From Euclidia mi (Eukaryota > Arthropoda > Insecta > Lepidoptera > Erebidae), in the NCBI GenBank assembly GCA_944739405.2, contig OX123190.2, forward strand, positions 65,367,805-65,431,804: DNA of 64,000 nt, in the 5' to 3' direction. Below are positions 10,404 through 22,739 of this stretch, piece by piece. Numbering within the stretch: the stretch's first letter is position 1; each line of letters starts with the position of its first letter. The position numbers were made by a program, and so were the translations under genes. The notes below the pieces were generated by a model. It made no database searches. It had not been told where the DNA came from and worked only from the letters and a program-made list of their open reading frames with translations.

Positions 10404-12504
10404 GACGTATACAAATCGCGAAAGTTTAAAATCGATTAGCCGCCCAGTACTCATTTAATTCAGTTTAACTGCACCGATGCTGTATTTGTGAACTGCAACA
10501 TGGCAGTACTCACCAGGTTTTTCGAATATTTCCCATGTGACTAGCATTTTATACTATTTTCTACGATTTCATACTTTACTAGTAACATTCTACACTGATT
10601 AAATCTCAAAATATTGTACAAAAAATTGGGCTCGGCACATTATTAACATCAAGGTGGCAGAACCATATTTTATGAAATGTTTTATTCTTAGTCTGTCACC
10701 GCACAAAAACTGGCATCGTACAATATTTTACAAATTAATAAATAAAATAAAAGAAAGATTTTAAGGATAAAAGTACCGCAAAATGTAAAAAAGAATTAAG
10801 TTTACGAGGAGAGAATAAAGTTTTTAACAAAAAATATTATCACTCATAATGTCTTTGAGTTTGAGCATTTGAGTGAAAACATTATAAATAAGATGGCAAC
10901 ACCAAGTTTTAGTATTGCTCACAGCTATTCAGCCGATGTAATCATATACTCTATAAACTTCGTGTACAATATTAGGACGTGCTAGCTATGTAGCTAGACC
11001 TACGAATGTGCCTTCGCGCGTCCTTCGCATGCCGCTCGCGAATACTCTTATGTTGCTTTCAATACATGATATGCAGATCGATTTACATGTGTAGCTACCA
11101 GTAAAGACACTCAACATCGGTTGCCTCATGTCCCAGAACTTCAAGATCGTCGAAAGTTCCAAAAACGCAAGTAATTGTCCTCAGTAGGAGCTCTTATCGA
11201 TTTTCCGTCTTATACTAATTACTATCGAAATTTCATGCGACAAACCTATGCAATAAACATAACAATCCTTATCATTGAATAGTATCATATTGTTACCAAA
11301 TAAAACGTCGTCATAGTACGCTAGCCAAGTCACTTTAGATAAACAGGTACTAGAGAAAGGTAAACAACACTATAGAGAAACCAACTTTAGTGTTATATGA
11401 ATATATACATATAAATATAGTTGAGTTACACATGAGGTAACATGGCTGAGTTTGCCAACCCGCGCTCAAGTCTACCCATTTCACTCTCTGTTAATATGTA
11501 TATTGGTAATTGAGCTTGCCAGAAGGTATTGTAAGAACGCGTAAGTCATAGCTGTCACTTTATTTATTATGAGAAAATACTCTTAGTTTAGTAAATAAAT
11601 TATGCTTGTCTTATTGTGAAATATTAGGTTTTCCAACAAACATTTCCAAATGGAAATTGTATCGCAATGAATAAAATGGAACACAGCGTTTACTTACAAA
11701 TTTTTATTTTTGACAACTTTATATTTTTCTTATATTATTTCGGTGTCAATCAAGTCAGGGGCCAACCTGATAAGCAGTTTCTGAGGCTCGTAATGATGTG
11801 TTTATAATGAACACAAAAAATATATTCTATTACAGATAGACGTAATTTTAGATAATTTCCATTTGAAGATGCAAAGGCATGGAATATCTTTTTATGAATG
11901 ATTTTGCTACGGACGCCGGGTATGGAAGTCAAGATTATCCGCAACAGGGCGTTGGTTTAATGTGATGGTAAGACAAACGTATTACGAACTATAACTGCGA
12001 TATCAATCACGTTTTTCTGCGTGAAGCATGGTTTCAAGTACAACACCAGTCTCGTATTTATTAAATTTATATTTATCGTGCAGTTCATAAAAAGTTAAAG
12101 GTTTATGTACTGTAACACTTTGCCAGAATGAGGACTGTTCGAACGGCGACGACGATAAGTTCTAAAACCTTGTTTATATTGCAAAGTATCCAGAGTTAAA
12201 ATTTATCTGACAATTTCTACATTCTAAACTATTTATCTGCACATTGTAATTTCTAAACATCCTCCATATACCATACACTTAGACTCACAAAGAACAAAAT
12301 GTATATTACATGGACGTGATATTTTCAATTACGTAGACAAAAGATTTTCAATTACGATTTCCATATTTGCATTTTGCAATATATTTTGCTACCATCTTTT
12401 TCCATTACGTATCTTATAAATTTATGTTTGATTATAATATTAGAGAGTATTATTCTTATCTAGTGCTAGTTTGTAAAGAAAATTTTTATTTTTTCTACTT
12501 TAGT
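10404..12504. other. AT-rich stretch without a recognised gene
   Basis: No motif-bearing ORF. A 64-codon minus-strand frame at 11750-11944 is unassigned. A GC-richer patch at 11010-11050 (CTTCGCGCGTCCTTCGCATG) is short and isolated. Confidence 0.4.
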
Positions 12505-12618
12505 AGTGAAGGCGTCTCTTGCCGCGAAACATCAGTGGACACATGGGGAGAAAGATACAAACCAAACTCATTAATTCTATTTATTTCATCCGGTCTAGAT
12601 AAGACCGTACAAGCATGA
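12505..12618 (+). CDS. Weak candidate terminal exon, unrecognised
   Basis: A good acceptor context (TTTTTCTACTTTAG) precedes 37 open codons (SEGVSCRETSVDTWGERYK near the start) ending in TGA. The composition is more coding-like than its surroundings. No upstream exon was found, and such a short frame can arise by chance. Confidence 0.22.
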   Translation, partial: SEGVSCRETSVDTWGERYKPNSLILFISSGLDKTVQA

Positions 12619-13074
12619 AACGAAACTAAAATATATGTAGGTACACTTATAGACTAACCAAACCTAACATAAACAGAATCGGTTCCCGACCCAGCGTAAA
12701 TAAGGTCCATGTATTAAAACACAAAGAAGTTATACCAAAACAATATATTTATTGAACTCTGTTTTACAGGAACCTTAGTTTAATCGAATATTCTAATATC
12801 TTGCTTTTTCTTAATCCTGCAATTAAAAGTAAAACACTAAATATAGTTCATGGAGTCGAGTATTTCGGAAAGAAGGACAATTGTAAGCTGTAGGCGCAGG
12901 TAATAAAAATGCAAAGTTATCTGCACTAGGTCACAATCATCAGAGATCTAAAAATAATATTCTACTACATACACACAACACCATATAGTCCCAATCTAAG
13001 CAGAGTGTTCGCGACAGACATTAAAAACTATGACAGTGAATAGTGTATTCGAAACCGCGAGTGAAAATCGTATA

Positions 13075-13135
13075 AAATCCGTGTTATCTAATCGTGCGGT
13101 ACACCGGGTTCGGTTCCCGGACGCGTCAAAGTGTT
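13075..13135 (+). repeat. tRNA-like B box, possible SINE remnant
   Basis: GGGTTCGGTTCCCGG resembles a polymerase III B box with its flanking T-arm stem. No acceptor stem or A box is clear, so this is at most a SINE relic. Confidence 0.35.
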
Positions 13136-13358
13136 AATATAAAGCTAGAATAGTGTAAATAGTTAAATCGTTAATATAAAGTACTACATAGTACATGAAC
13201 ATTAGTCTAAAACTTGTGCTAACTGAAGAGACCTAGATATCGATCATAAATAGTGTTATCAGTTGTAACAGATAAGAACTAATACTTGACAAAACAGCTG
13301 TTTGTTTACATAGTCGTTTTATAGTTTTATAAGTGTTTTTTAGCTTCGTATAGGCTTG

Positions 13359-13415
13359 AAAGCATGTCTAGATACTTTCTTATTCTAGCAATAAGAAAGT
13401 ATCTAAACATGCTTT
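13359..13415. other. 26-bp hairpin with 5-base loop
   Basis: The left arm 13359-13384 (AAAGCATGTCTAGATACTTT then CTTATT) pairs with 13390-13415, with one mismatch. The loop is CTAGC. The arms are longer and the loop shorter than in a typical insect pre-miRNA, so a palindromic transposon end or a replication-generated inverted repeat is more likely. Confidence 0.8.
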
Positions 13416-13908
13416 GCTAGTTATTGCCTTATATAGTTAAAATAAACATAATAATAAACATTTGCATGTTTATCATAAACTTTGTTTATGTACGATAGTG
13501 TTTACTTAATAAAATCTGTATTTTTTCTTATGCATCATAGGTTTTCATGTAATGAATTCGAATTGAATAAAGATATTTTCATGGTGTTTGTTTTAATTGA
13601 TGCCTCATATAGTTGCACACAACGGCCTACCAAAATTACATATATAAATTTAGTATATAATAGTTTTTCAATAGAAAATATAGTGGGCGGGCCCTTGTGT
13701 GACGGCATTTTTTGGGAGTTTTTATAGAAAAACTTAGTGACGCTAGACTTAGGTTTAGGTATTGTATACCGATAGATAGAACTTTATAAGACCTATCTAA
13801 CGATGTATAGAACATATATGTATGTATCATAGTACCTAATATAAATAGACATTTGTACTGTATATAAAATTAAAAATAAACTAAGATTCTCTGTGCACGT
13901 GTTCGGTG

Positions 13909-14025
13909 CGATGGTCGTCGTTAAGGTCAAGTTCCGAGGTACCTAAGCGACCATGTATTCAGCTAGTTCGTTGGCGTCCCAACCACCATCTTGGGACCAT
14001 ATGTAACCATCAAGCACCGAACACC
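13909..14025. repeat. Short inverted repeat pair
   Basis: GTGTTCGGTGC near 13909 is matched by GCACCGAACAC near 14015. The space between holds a second complementary pair (GATGGTCGTC and GGTACC-containing sequence are only partial). It may be the folded head of the SINE-like unit that follows. Confidence 0.5.
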
Positions 14026-14149
14026 TGAACAGCATCGCTTTCAACGTATGAAGATGTTTCATTTCTCAAGCCCCAATACATCGAAGCCATACAGTCCACA
14101 CATATAGAAGAACACACATTGTCGTAAGAACACGTCAGCAACACACCAC

Positions 14150-14290
14150 CAGCGCACTGTAGCGGACTAGCAAAGGTTCGATTCCTGGCATCCGTTACAC
14201 AGAGCTTGTACTAAACAATGGATCAGCATCACATATTGTCGAAGGAGAGGCCTAGTCCGTGGACTGTTAACGGCTGATGATGATGATACA
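14150..14290 (+). repeat. SINE-like element with RTE-type tail
   Basis: AAGGTTCGATTCCTGGCA is a good B box. Downstream, GGAGAGGCCTAGTCCGTGGA and GGCTGATGATGATGAT form the tail. The same tail occurs in reverse at 41400-41460. TGATGAT repeats at the 3' end are a feature of RTE elements and the SINEs they mobilise. Confidence 0.6.
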
Positions 14291-14624
14291 TATTTTATAT
14301 GTGTATTTCTTTTTGTAAATACATTGTTTTAAAAAATATATAGTTAACTACCCCACGAGTAAATAGCATCTATCATATCAGCTATTAGGGTTAGACTCGT
14401 GGAATTTATGAGAACATCTACACAAAAACCTTATCTAAATGATAGAGATAAATGTAAACTTTATTTCATAAATCCTAAGCTAGTTATAGAAATGGCAACA
14501 CAACATTTAACGAATATCTACTGTCAACTCAGAAACTACATTTCATAAATGGAATCAAATAACAATAAGTTGATGCGTTACATATATAATTATATTTAGG
14601 TATATACAGTCCAATATATGTTTT

Positions 14625-14840
14625 GACTGCATGGTTGGCGTAGAGGTTTAAGCGGCCGCCTCACAGCTTGACACTGCGCTAGGTGTTGTATGTTCAATTC
14701 CCACACGGTACAACATTTTGCGTGATCCATAAATTGTGGTTTGGAGTCTGGGTGTCCTTTGTGTCCATTGGTTGTATATTTGTAAAGTTCCCCGCGGCAC
14801 AGGATATATTCGTAGTGCGCAGGTTGTCGTTTTTAAACAA
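14625..14840 (+). repeat. tRNA-derived SINE (family S3)
   Basis: The head carries an A-box-like TGGCGTAGAGG and a B-box-like TATGTTCAATTCCCACACGG. The body continues with GGAGTCTGGGTGTCCTTTGT and GTGCGCAGG. This is the usual plan of lepidopteran tRNA-derived SINEs with internal polymerase III promoters. A 72-codon minus-strand frame over it is a shadow. Confidence 0.65.
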
Positions 14841-15044
14841 TTAAACATTTTTATTTCTGTGAACAAGTGACGTCAAATTTAACTATTAAAATCAAAATAT
14901 TTGTCCTTGTGGTGACGGATTACGAATAAAAAGTGTCACCAACCTGTTTCATTCCATAGTGCATAGGTGCCGAAAGAGACGAAAACGTTTCCACCGTGAT
15001 ACAAGAAAAGCCAAATCCTCCTCACAATTTTATTTTGATGTATT

Positions 15045-15090
15045 AGGAGCGGCCTATTATCAGTAGACTACAAAAGGCTGACGATGAGTA
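15045..15090 (+). repeat. RTE/SINE 3'-tail relic
   Basis: GCGGCCTATTATCAGTAGAC followed by GGCTGACGATGAG resembles the GGCCTA...GTGGAC...GGCTGATGATGA tail at 14240-14290. Only the tail is present. Confidence 0.45.
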
Positions 15091-17051
15091 CATGTCTTTA
15101 TTAATCACTTGGGATGTTCTGCTTCTATTATAATACGCTTTAAATAGCTCAGGGGACGTTAAACGGCACTGAATATCCTTTCAATGACATAACATTCTCT
15201 ATCTTACTAAAACACAAGTGTTTGTTTATTTTTCGCTTGACCGGGCTTGGAAGCCCTCCTACGTGTATATTGCGATCGAGTGTTTCTATTTTATCGGCCC
15301 ACAGCATATACACGTTTACAGACCGTTCGCTGGACACAAACTTTGTTCTTACCAATCAAAATAAGAAAATATATGTGGTAACTATTTATAATCTACATGA
15401 AACCGTATTTCACACTTTTGGAATTTCACATTTTAAGGTGACGAAGCCTTGATTGTTTGTAAGCATTCAAGATTATTTGTTCCTTAGGAATAGTATTGTA
15501 AATGAAATATGGGGATAACGTTTCACGTTACTATTCGCCGATAAACGAAAGCTAAAATTCAAGACCTATAATTCAAGATCGACCTGGCATTTGTATGCTG
15601 ATCGGTATTATCTTTAACAGAAGCTAAACACATTAACATTCACAGACGATACTTACAAGTATAATTATGATAATTACTATGGTCTCCGGTTGACTCTTAC
15701 AATTGAAACTGAGCTCCGCACTTAATTACGTGTAATGAAGTAATATCTCAAGTGTGAAGCTTAAGTATACTCTGGCTTCTTAATTTACACTCAAGTAACT
15801 TTTGAGTTCGTACTCAGCGGCATGGACTATTATAAAACTCATTATACCGGTTAACTTTGTTCTGTGTTTGTCTAATATTATCTCTGTGTAGAATGATTGA
15901 AACGAATTCACTATTTGTGTCGTTTTCTCAGTTTATCAGGGTTTAAATGTTATTATTGTGGAGTAAAATATTAATTCTGAAGAAAGTTTAGCAAGCAGTT
16001 ATTTTTAATCTAAAATGTATTGACCATTTAATGATTATTTTGTTTCGATTGAAGACTAGTGGCTTTCTTTTACGCCGTGGATTTCCCTCAGAAACTCAAT
16101 AGACAATGCTATTTATGATTCACTTATAAACGGTACCCGTCACCAAGCCGAAGTCTATTCATTTTTGACAACATACCAAGTCATACTAAGTAAAAGGAAT
16201 ACCTAGGGAACGAGTTTTTTTAAGATGACACATTTTTTATCTATTTTTTATTTTATCATTGGGTGCATGGGACATCTAAAGAACAAATTGTCGGGGTAAA
16301 TGCATCAACTTTGTACCTCATTAAAAAAATTGTATGTTGACTTTCAGCCGTAATATCTCCTGAACCAGTAAATTCCCAAGTATGGTGCCGAAGTAAAATA
16401 TTTTTGTAATGATTGGTACAGTTTGGTTTCTGATTTCTGTTTTCGTTACGGGTCTTTTTACACCCCGTTTAATTTGCGCAGTATCAACAGAATCACACGA
16501 AGAATAAGACAATAGAGAAGTGGTTATAATATACCTAAAAGAAATTGGTCTCATTTGAATAAATAGAAAGCCTTCAGAAAAAAAAACATTATAATTTTAC
16601 GCTTAATGCTTTGAATCCTTTTTACTGAACAGTTGCAAAACACAAACGCATAGAAGATGGAAGGGAAACGGAACTCACAACAATTTGAGCCAATTCCTAA
16701 ACATTTACATTCTAAAACTTACAAATATTTGCCAACACTCAGGAACTTTTGCGAATTACCACGTGTGAATACCAATATACAAAATAAATTTTGAGTTCAA
16801 TGGTTCTATACGGATATTTTAAAGGCCTTACTTAGTTAAAGCCTCAATTGAGAAACATTCAAACAACAGACAACTTCTAAAAATACACCTAGAATTTATA
16901 AACTCTTAAGTGACTGCCTCAAGGGCAGTTAAAACACAGAGGTTACGTAAACAAACTTTAAGAATTTATTTTTAATAATTCTTCGAGGCAGATAATATAA
17001 AATTGTCACTCAACGGTGGCATCACTTGAACGCAAACCGAATCATCAGTTT
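15091..17051. other. Stretch with unassigned short frames
   Basis: Minus-strand frames at 15149-15355 (68 codons, includes VYMLWADKIETLDRN) and 16321-16554 (77 codons, includes AQIKRGVKRPVTKTE) look mildly coding-like. They have no family motif I recognise and no convincing splice sites. They may be remnants of mobile-element proteins. Confidence 0.35.
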
Positions 17052-17131
17052 ATATATAATTCTGCCGTTACTGACTGACTGACAGACAGCGCACAGCCAG
17101 AAATTTTGGGCACAAGTAGCTGAAAAGTTGA
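17052..17131 (+). repeat. Helitron-like family H1, 5' piece
   Basis: GCCGTTACTGACTGACTGAC and CACAGCCAGAAATTTTGGGC match the first ~80 bases of the H1 copies at 29753, 36395 and 37077. It stops abruptly where an S1 SINE begins. Confidence 0.65.
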
Positions 17132-17132
17132 T

Positions 17133-17373
17133 TACCCCCGTGTTGCAATGGATATAGCGTATGCACCAGCTGCCACTGCTGCTCGAGAGATCCCGGGTTC
17201 GATTCCTGGATTGAACAAAAGGTTAACTGAGTTTTCGGAATTCTCAGAAGCAACACGAAGTCTGCAATGTGCCCGGTAATGGTAATACTAAAATTCATAA
17301 GGCAAAATGTGGACTTAATATTACACCTCTGCTTACCTTTTCGATGATACAGGCGTGACCATTAAAAAGGGCG
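17133..17373 (+). repeat. tRNA-derived SINE (family S1), diverged copy
   Basis: B box CCCGGGTTCGATTCCTGG, body GAATTCTCAGAAGCAACACG and TGTGCCCGGTAATGGTAAT, and tail ACACCTCTGCTTACC with GATACAGGCGTGA match the S1 copies at 20415, 24400, 28046 and 42880 in order. This copy is the most diverged of the five. Confidence 0.75.
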
Positions 17374-17797
17374 TAATTTGCCCTAAGAAGGCTGTTCTGA
17401 AATTCCTACGGCATCTGAAAAACCTGTTAAATTAAGAAAACAATGTCCTGCACGTTGCATTGTTATGTAATAGTTTTCCCGCAGCTGAGTTGGGCATCCT
17501 CTAGTGTAATATAAAGCCCATACCTACATCAAAATTCTTCAACATTCACCAACACTCGGCATCTATTCACGAGTGCCGTGAATACAGATAAACGAAGTTC
17601 ATTTGAACGTTTGAATGCATCGCACTCGGTTAAAACTTCCTCAACACTCCAGCTTAAGTTTGGTAACTTTAATGAGTTTAATATTTATGTGTGTTTAAAA
17701 CTCGCGATTTATGCTTACTGTGAATTAGTTATACTGTTTAACTAAGTTCAATTGTAGTTGTATTCAAGAATATGTCGAGCATTGAGGTAACATTACA
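17374..17797. other. Non-coding stretch
   Basis: No ORF, repeat or motif recognised. Confidence 0.4.
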
Positions 17798-18537
17798 ACT
17801 AGAGTAACAAACTCTTACAATTGACGTTCAAAATAGCGTGGCGACCAGTAGAGATGGCAAACGTAGCTTTGAAATTAATCAGCAACTTAGAATAAACCGA
17901 TATTCATCTCTTTCGCGTATTCAAAAAATGACATTCCAAACCGTAAATTTCAATGAGACAACAACTGAACGTCAATCGTGAAATGCGGTGTTCTCCAGTT
18001 GTAACAATATTTTTCCCTGAAAACATAACAGAGAGAATAATCACCAATACAATATTCTCAAATAAATGAATCCTAAAAACATAAAACACCTTTTTTGAGC
18101 AGTTGTGTAAAATTTGGTACCAAATTGTGTAGAAATTGAAAATAACAAATAAATAAAATATTTTATTTTAATATTTTGATAAAAATAAAGGTATTAAATC
18201 TATAAGACAAACCAGGAACAAAAATGAATTAATATAATTATTTACTAATTCGTATTATAGGAGGAATAAGTTTTAGTAAGAAACCAGGAGTGAGTCCTAT
18301 AAATCCGGTAGTCAAATGACAACGCTCATCACATTACGAAACTCTCGTAAAAGTGGGCAATTCAAAATGTTATTTATGGACATCACCGTGAAATTGAATG
18401 ATTTTTTGAGATTTTAATTGTTATTTACAACAAAATGTTGTAATAAACAATTAACTTGAATGTGAAATGAAATATCCTGACTCTTTAGCAAAGTGAATTG
18501 CAATATTTCACTGCGTATCTACCCTTTTTACGATCGT
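17798..18537 (+). repeat. Dispersed repeat family D, copy B (short form)
   Basis: The start (GAGTAACAAACTCTTACAAT, then CAAAATAGCGTGG) and the end (CACTGCGTATCTACCC) match copy A at 2957-4500. Relative to copy A it lacks ~730 internal bases. Shared middle phrases include GAAATGCGGTGTTCTCCAGT. No coding region. Confidence 0.65.
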
Positions 18538-18893
18538 TATCTTTTCGTGTCGATAAATTTGACACTTAAGGACTATGTGACAATATTATGTCCACGAACC
18601 CATTATACAAAGCAACTAATATATGCGCTCTTTGCTAATCTAGTTGTTATACAGATCAATGACGTCGTGATCAACTTTTGCAAAGGACGACTTTGACATT
18701 TTCTAAAGCAACTATAATTGCTACAAGATTATACTGAAAAATATCACACAGTAAAAGAACCAGCATTAAAAGTTTACACTCTGTTCATTTAAATTAAATA
18801 AAAAATATATCCAGTTGCTTGCTACTAGACAAAAAATGGTTAGTCGACAAAATTGCTAAAAGTAACCAAGAACTTGCAACGGTGCCAACTCGA
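18538..18893. other. Non-coding stretch
   Basis: AT-rich spacer between repeat D and the RTE fragment. Nothing recognised. Confidence 0.4.
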
Positions 18894-19697
18894 TTGACGG
18901 TACGTCCAAGTGCTGAGAAGTCTGTATGACGCCGCGACTGTGACCGTCCAAGTACAGAACCAGCAGTCTGAACCTATCCACCTGCATCGAGGTGTGAGAC
19001 AAGGAGATGTTATCTCCCCCTAATTGTTCACAAATGCAATGGAGAATATGTTCAAGACGCTGCACTGGAAAGGACGCGGTATTAACATATACGGCGAGTA
19101 CCTCTCACACTTAAGATTTGCAGACGATATCGTTATCGTGGCTGAAACCGTGCAAGACTTGCAGTATATGCTGAGCAGCCTAGCTGATTCTTCTGCTCGC
19201 ATCGGTCTCCGGATGAACTTGGATAAAACCAAAATAATGTTCAATGAACATGTCTCTCCGGAACCGATTGTCCTAAACGCGGTCCCTCTCGAAGTTGTTC
19301 AGGAGTCGTCTACCTTGGGCAAACCTTGCAGTTGGGTAGAAACAACTTCGAGAAGGAGGCTTGCAGAAGAATACAGCTTGGCTGGGCGGCATATAGGAAA
19401 CTCTGTCGAGTCTTTTCGTCATCCCTACCGCAAAGCCTAAAGACAAAAGTCTTCAATGAGTGCGTCGTACCCGTTAAGACTTACGGTGCCGAGACGTGAA
19501 CACTGACGCTGTGACTAGTCCACCAATTTAAGGTCGCTCAGCGAGCTATGGAGAGGGCTATGCTCGGAGTTTTTCTGAAGGATCGAATTCGTAATGAAGT
19601 GATCCGACAGAGAACCAAGGTATTCGACATAGCTCAGAGAATTAGCACGTTGAAGTGGCAGTAGGCTGGTCACATCTGTCGCAGAACCGATAACCGA
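18894..19697 (+). pseudogene. RTE-clade reverse transcriptase, 3' half
   Basis: Reverse transcriptase of an RTE-type non-LTR retrotransposon. Visible in order: VLRSLYDAATVTVQVQN, GVRQGDVISP (followed by a TAA where a lysine codon would be expected), then SHLRFADDIVIVAE with the FADD catalytic motif near residue 75, and GLRMNLDKTKIMF. A frameshift near 19310 moves the rest to another frame, with LKTKVFNECVVPVKTYGAET and QRAMERAMLG. It ends at CGCAGAACCGATAACCGATA, where a hairpin-bearing element (19708 on) interrupts it. The 5' half (endonuclease and fingers) is missing. It is dead: two stops and at least one frameshift. Confidence 0.85.
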
Positions 19698-19707
19698 TAA
19701 TAAATAA

Positions 19708-20060
19708 TGATTTTGAGTCCCGAGCAAGCGATCCTTCGTTTGCTCGGGACTCAAAATCAGCACTCGAAACATGATTGATTCACGAGCGTAGCGAATAATT
19801 CAAAGTTAGAATCCTGAGCGTAGTGAGAGACTCAACAGCACAAGATGCAAAAAACTTTGCTCTCGTGTAGCACACATAACTTTTCACCTCAGCAGTGAAA
19901 ACACATATTACATAGGAGACATAGAAATGAACAGGAAGAAATTGATATAACGTTTAGCACGTTACGCTATCAGCATCAGCGAAATTTTTATTCCCGCTAT
20001 TTTTTTAAATCGCGTTTTGATACCGCGTCCCTGATGTTTATTCTTCAAATGTATCATTTT
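19708..20060. repeat. Hairpin-headed repeat interrupting the RTE copy
   Basis: A perfect 20-bp inverted repeat (TGATTTTGAGTCCCGAGCAA at 19708-19727; complement at 19740-19759; 12-base spacer) sits at the RTE break. It is followed by two similar phrases, CACGAGCGTAGCGAATAATT and CCTGAGCGTAGTGAGAGACT. The far boundary is uncertain. No coding sequence. I infer an unclassified non-autonomous element. Confidence 0.5.
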
Positions 20061-20284
20061 TGAAATACCAAATAAAAATGTATTGTTTAAATACCAATTT
20101 TATACTATTACTTAGACGTATTTTTATTAAAATCCTATAATAAATTTAAAATATAAAAATGAATCGCAATATGTGTTGGTAAGCGCATAACTCAACAACG
20201 CCTGGACCAATTTGGCCAATTCTTTTTTTTAAATGTTCGTTGAAGTTCAAAAATGGTTTTTACGGCGAGAAAATTGCCGTGTGG

Positions 20285-20414
20285 TTGACGGCATAGAATA
20301 CAAGTGTCACCACCCCCTATCTTCCCGTGGGTGTCGTAAGAGGCGACTAAGGGATAACACGATGCAAATACCATCTTTACGTAGAGACGGAAAACTCGAC
20401 ATCAAACCCTGTAC
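20285..20414 (+). repeat. LINE/SINE-associated leader segment
   Basis: CACCCCCTATCTTCCCGTGG and GTCGTAAGAGGCGACTAAGG form a GC-richer block directly in front of the S1 SINE head. I recall such a block from lepidopteran repeats but cannot name the family from sequence alone. Confidence 0.4.
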
Positions 20415-20680
20415 GACTGCCTCGTTGGTCTCGCGGCATAAATGTGCGCGTGGGTTTGGGAGGTCCCGGGTTCGATTCCTGGGTCGGGCAGTGTTATTGG
20501 GTTTTTCTGTCACGAAATTTTCAGTAGCAGCACGGAGTCTGGAAATATGCCCGGTACGGCAATAGGCTCGCCCCTTATTACGTGGGACTAAAGTATATCT
20601 GGCGAAAAGTGCGTGTAGAAATACACCTCTGCCTACCCCATCGGGGATAAAAGGCGTGACGATATGTATGTATGTAAAAT
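20415..20680 (+). repeat. tRNA-derived SINE (family S1)
   Basis: Head TGCCTCGTTGGTCTCGCGGC, B box CCCGGGTTCGATTCCTGG, body TTTTCAGTAGCAGCACGGAG, and tail CACCTCTGCCTACCCCATCG ending in GTATGTATGT. The (ATGT)n end is the same simple tail as that of the LINE at 43141-46231. Confidence 0.8.
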
Positions 20681-20857
20681 TCTAATAATTGCCGGAAAAA
20701 CCCTAAACAGCCCTTTTCTTTTCCCATACAAACGTTTTCTAACTAAACCATAGTGTCAATTTGAGCTTTATTGCTATTGTATAAAGTTTATATTAAATTA
20801 CAAGCACTCATTGTTGTTTAAATAATGTAGGTATATTCCTAACGTCAAAGAGACAAT

Positions 20858-22556
20858 TTGCACTTTATTACCGCTATACAAAGTTCAAATTTAATCATAT
20901 CTATGAAAACAGTGTGCGTTGGAGCTCAGAATACATCGTTAGAGGATAAACAAAAAAAAAAGAAAAAGCGGCTTGAAGGATTTGACTCCAAGTCATATCA
21001 AATAAAAAAAAAGTTGAAACAACAACAAACTGTCAATGTCAGTGTTTCTCTTAACAACTCATTGACATTGGTAATGGCAAATTTCCTAAAGACATGTTGC
21101 GCGCCCAATCGTCCAATGCATGATGCTTTTAACCAAGAGTTGAATCGAGAAACACTGTATGATCTCAACACTTTGAAAGAATTAATTCAAAGAAATCTTC
21201 CACTGTTGAATGAACAACAGAAGTATGTATTTGATACTCTTATGAAAGTAATAAATGATGAAACTAGAGGGATTTACTTCTTAGATGCACCTAGTGGTAC
21301 AGGAAACCTTTTTTGATTTCATTAATATTAGCAACGATTCGCTCACAAAATAAAATTTTACTTGCACTCGCTTCGTCGGGAATCGCAGCAACTTTGCTTG
21401 AAGGTGGTCGAACAGCCCATTCAGCATTGAAATTGCCATTAAATATGCAAAGCAATGAAAATCCGACCTGCAACATTTCGAAGAACTCTGCAATGGCAAG
21501 GTCTTGCAGCAATGTAAATTAATTATTTGGGATGAATGCACGATGGCACATAAAAATCTTTGGAGGCTTCAGAGAAAACCTTAAAAGATCTACGGAGCAA
21601 TCATAACCAATTTGGTGGTGCAATGATTTTATTAGCAGGATATTTTCGTCAAACATTGCCAGTGATTCCACGATCAACACCAGCTGATGAACTCAATGCA
21701 TGTCTAAAGTCCTCCAATTTGTGGAAACATGTCAAAGTACTTCATTTAAGCAAGAATATGCGTGTCGAGTTGCAAAATGACCAATCTGGAAACATATTCT
21801 CTAAACAACTCATTGACATTGGTAATGGCAAATTTTCTATAGACATGTTGACTGGCTGCATTAACTTTCCTCAAAGTTTTTGTCAGTTAACTCGATCAAA
21901 AGATGAACATATTCAGAAGGTGTTTCCAGATGTTTCTCAAAATTACAGAAACCATGATTGGTTGAGCTAACGAGCTATATTGGCTGCAAAAAACATAGAT
22001 GTAAATGAATTAAATTTAAAATTTTAAGAACAAATTACAGGCGAATCGAGGATATATAAATCAGTTGATTCGGCTACTAACCAAGACGATGTAGTGAACT
22101 ATCCACCAGAATTTTTAAACTCGCTGGATTTGCCAGGATTGCCACCTCACAATCTTCAATTAAAGGTTGGTTGATGTTGCGAAATATCAACCACCCGTTT
22201 TTTTGCAACGGTACACGGTTAGCGATAAAAAAAATACTAATCAACGTGATAGAAGCAACTATACTGAAAGGAAAGTATAGAAGACGTTCTCATACCGCGC
22301 ATCCCAATGATTCCGACTGATGTGCCGTTTGACTTTAAACGACTACAGTTTCCAGTTCGGCTTGCTTTTGCTATGACCATAAACAATTCCCAGGGGTAAT
22401 CATTAAGTGTTTGTGGTATTAATCTGGAAAACCCATGTTTCTCACATGGTCAATTGTATGTTGCCTGTTCCCGTGTTGGAAAACCATCAGATTTGTTTGT
22501 CTATGTGCCAGGTAATCAAACAAAAAACATCGAATATCACAAAGCACTACAATGAA
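20858..22556 (+). pseudogene. Helitron Pif1-like helicase, broken
   Basis: C-terminal helicase region of a Helitron rolling-circle transposon protein. In order: LLNEQQKYVFDTLM, Walker A region FLDAPSGTGN (normally GGTGKT, so the P-loop lysine is lost at a frameshift near 21315), SSGIAATLLEGGRTAHSALK, a Walker-B-like IIWDEC near 21525 at a second frameshift, ILLAGYFRQTLPVIPRS, and NYPPEFLNSLDLPGLPPH. The end has FPVRLAFAMTINNSQG, a stop, then HGQLYVACSRVGKPSDLF and a final TGA at ~22554. The N-terminal replication initiator (HUH) domain is absent. At least two frameshifts and several stops make it inactive. The 3' terminus at ~22805 matches the H2 short elements. Confidence 0.85.
21053..21099 (+). 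repeat. 47-bp internal duplication within helicase relic
   Basis: AACAACTCATTGACATTGGT and the next 27 bases repeat, with three differences, at 21804-21850. The downstream copy is in its natural coding place (SKQLIDIGNGKFSIDML). The upstream one is displaced, in another frame. Confidence 0.85.
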
Positions 22557-22739
22557 AATAAAACTGATTTTTGTTCATAATTATGATTCCCATGACGATT
22601 ACTTATTTTTAAATGGTTATAAATGTTTTTTTAATTATATTTCTTATTCACAACGCCCTATCACCAGGGTGACGGTTCTGTTCAGGAGAATTTTTTGCCC
22701 CGACTATAAAATATGTAGGAACAAAAAAATGTCACATTA

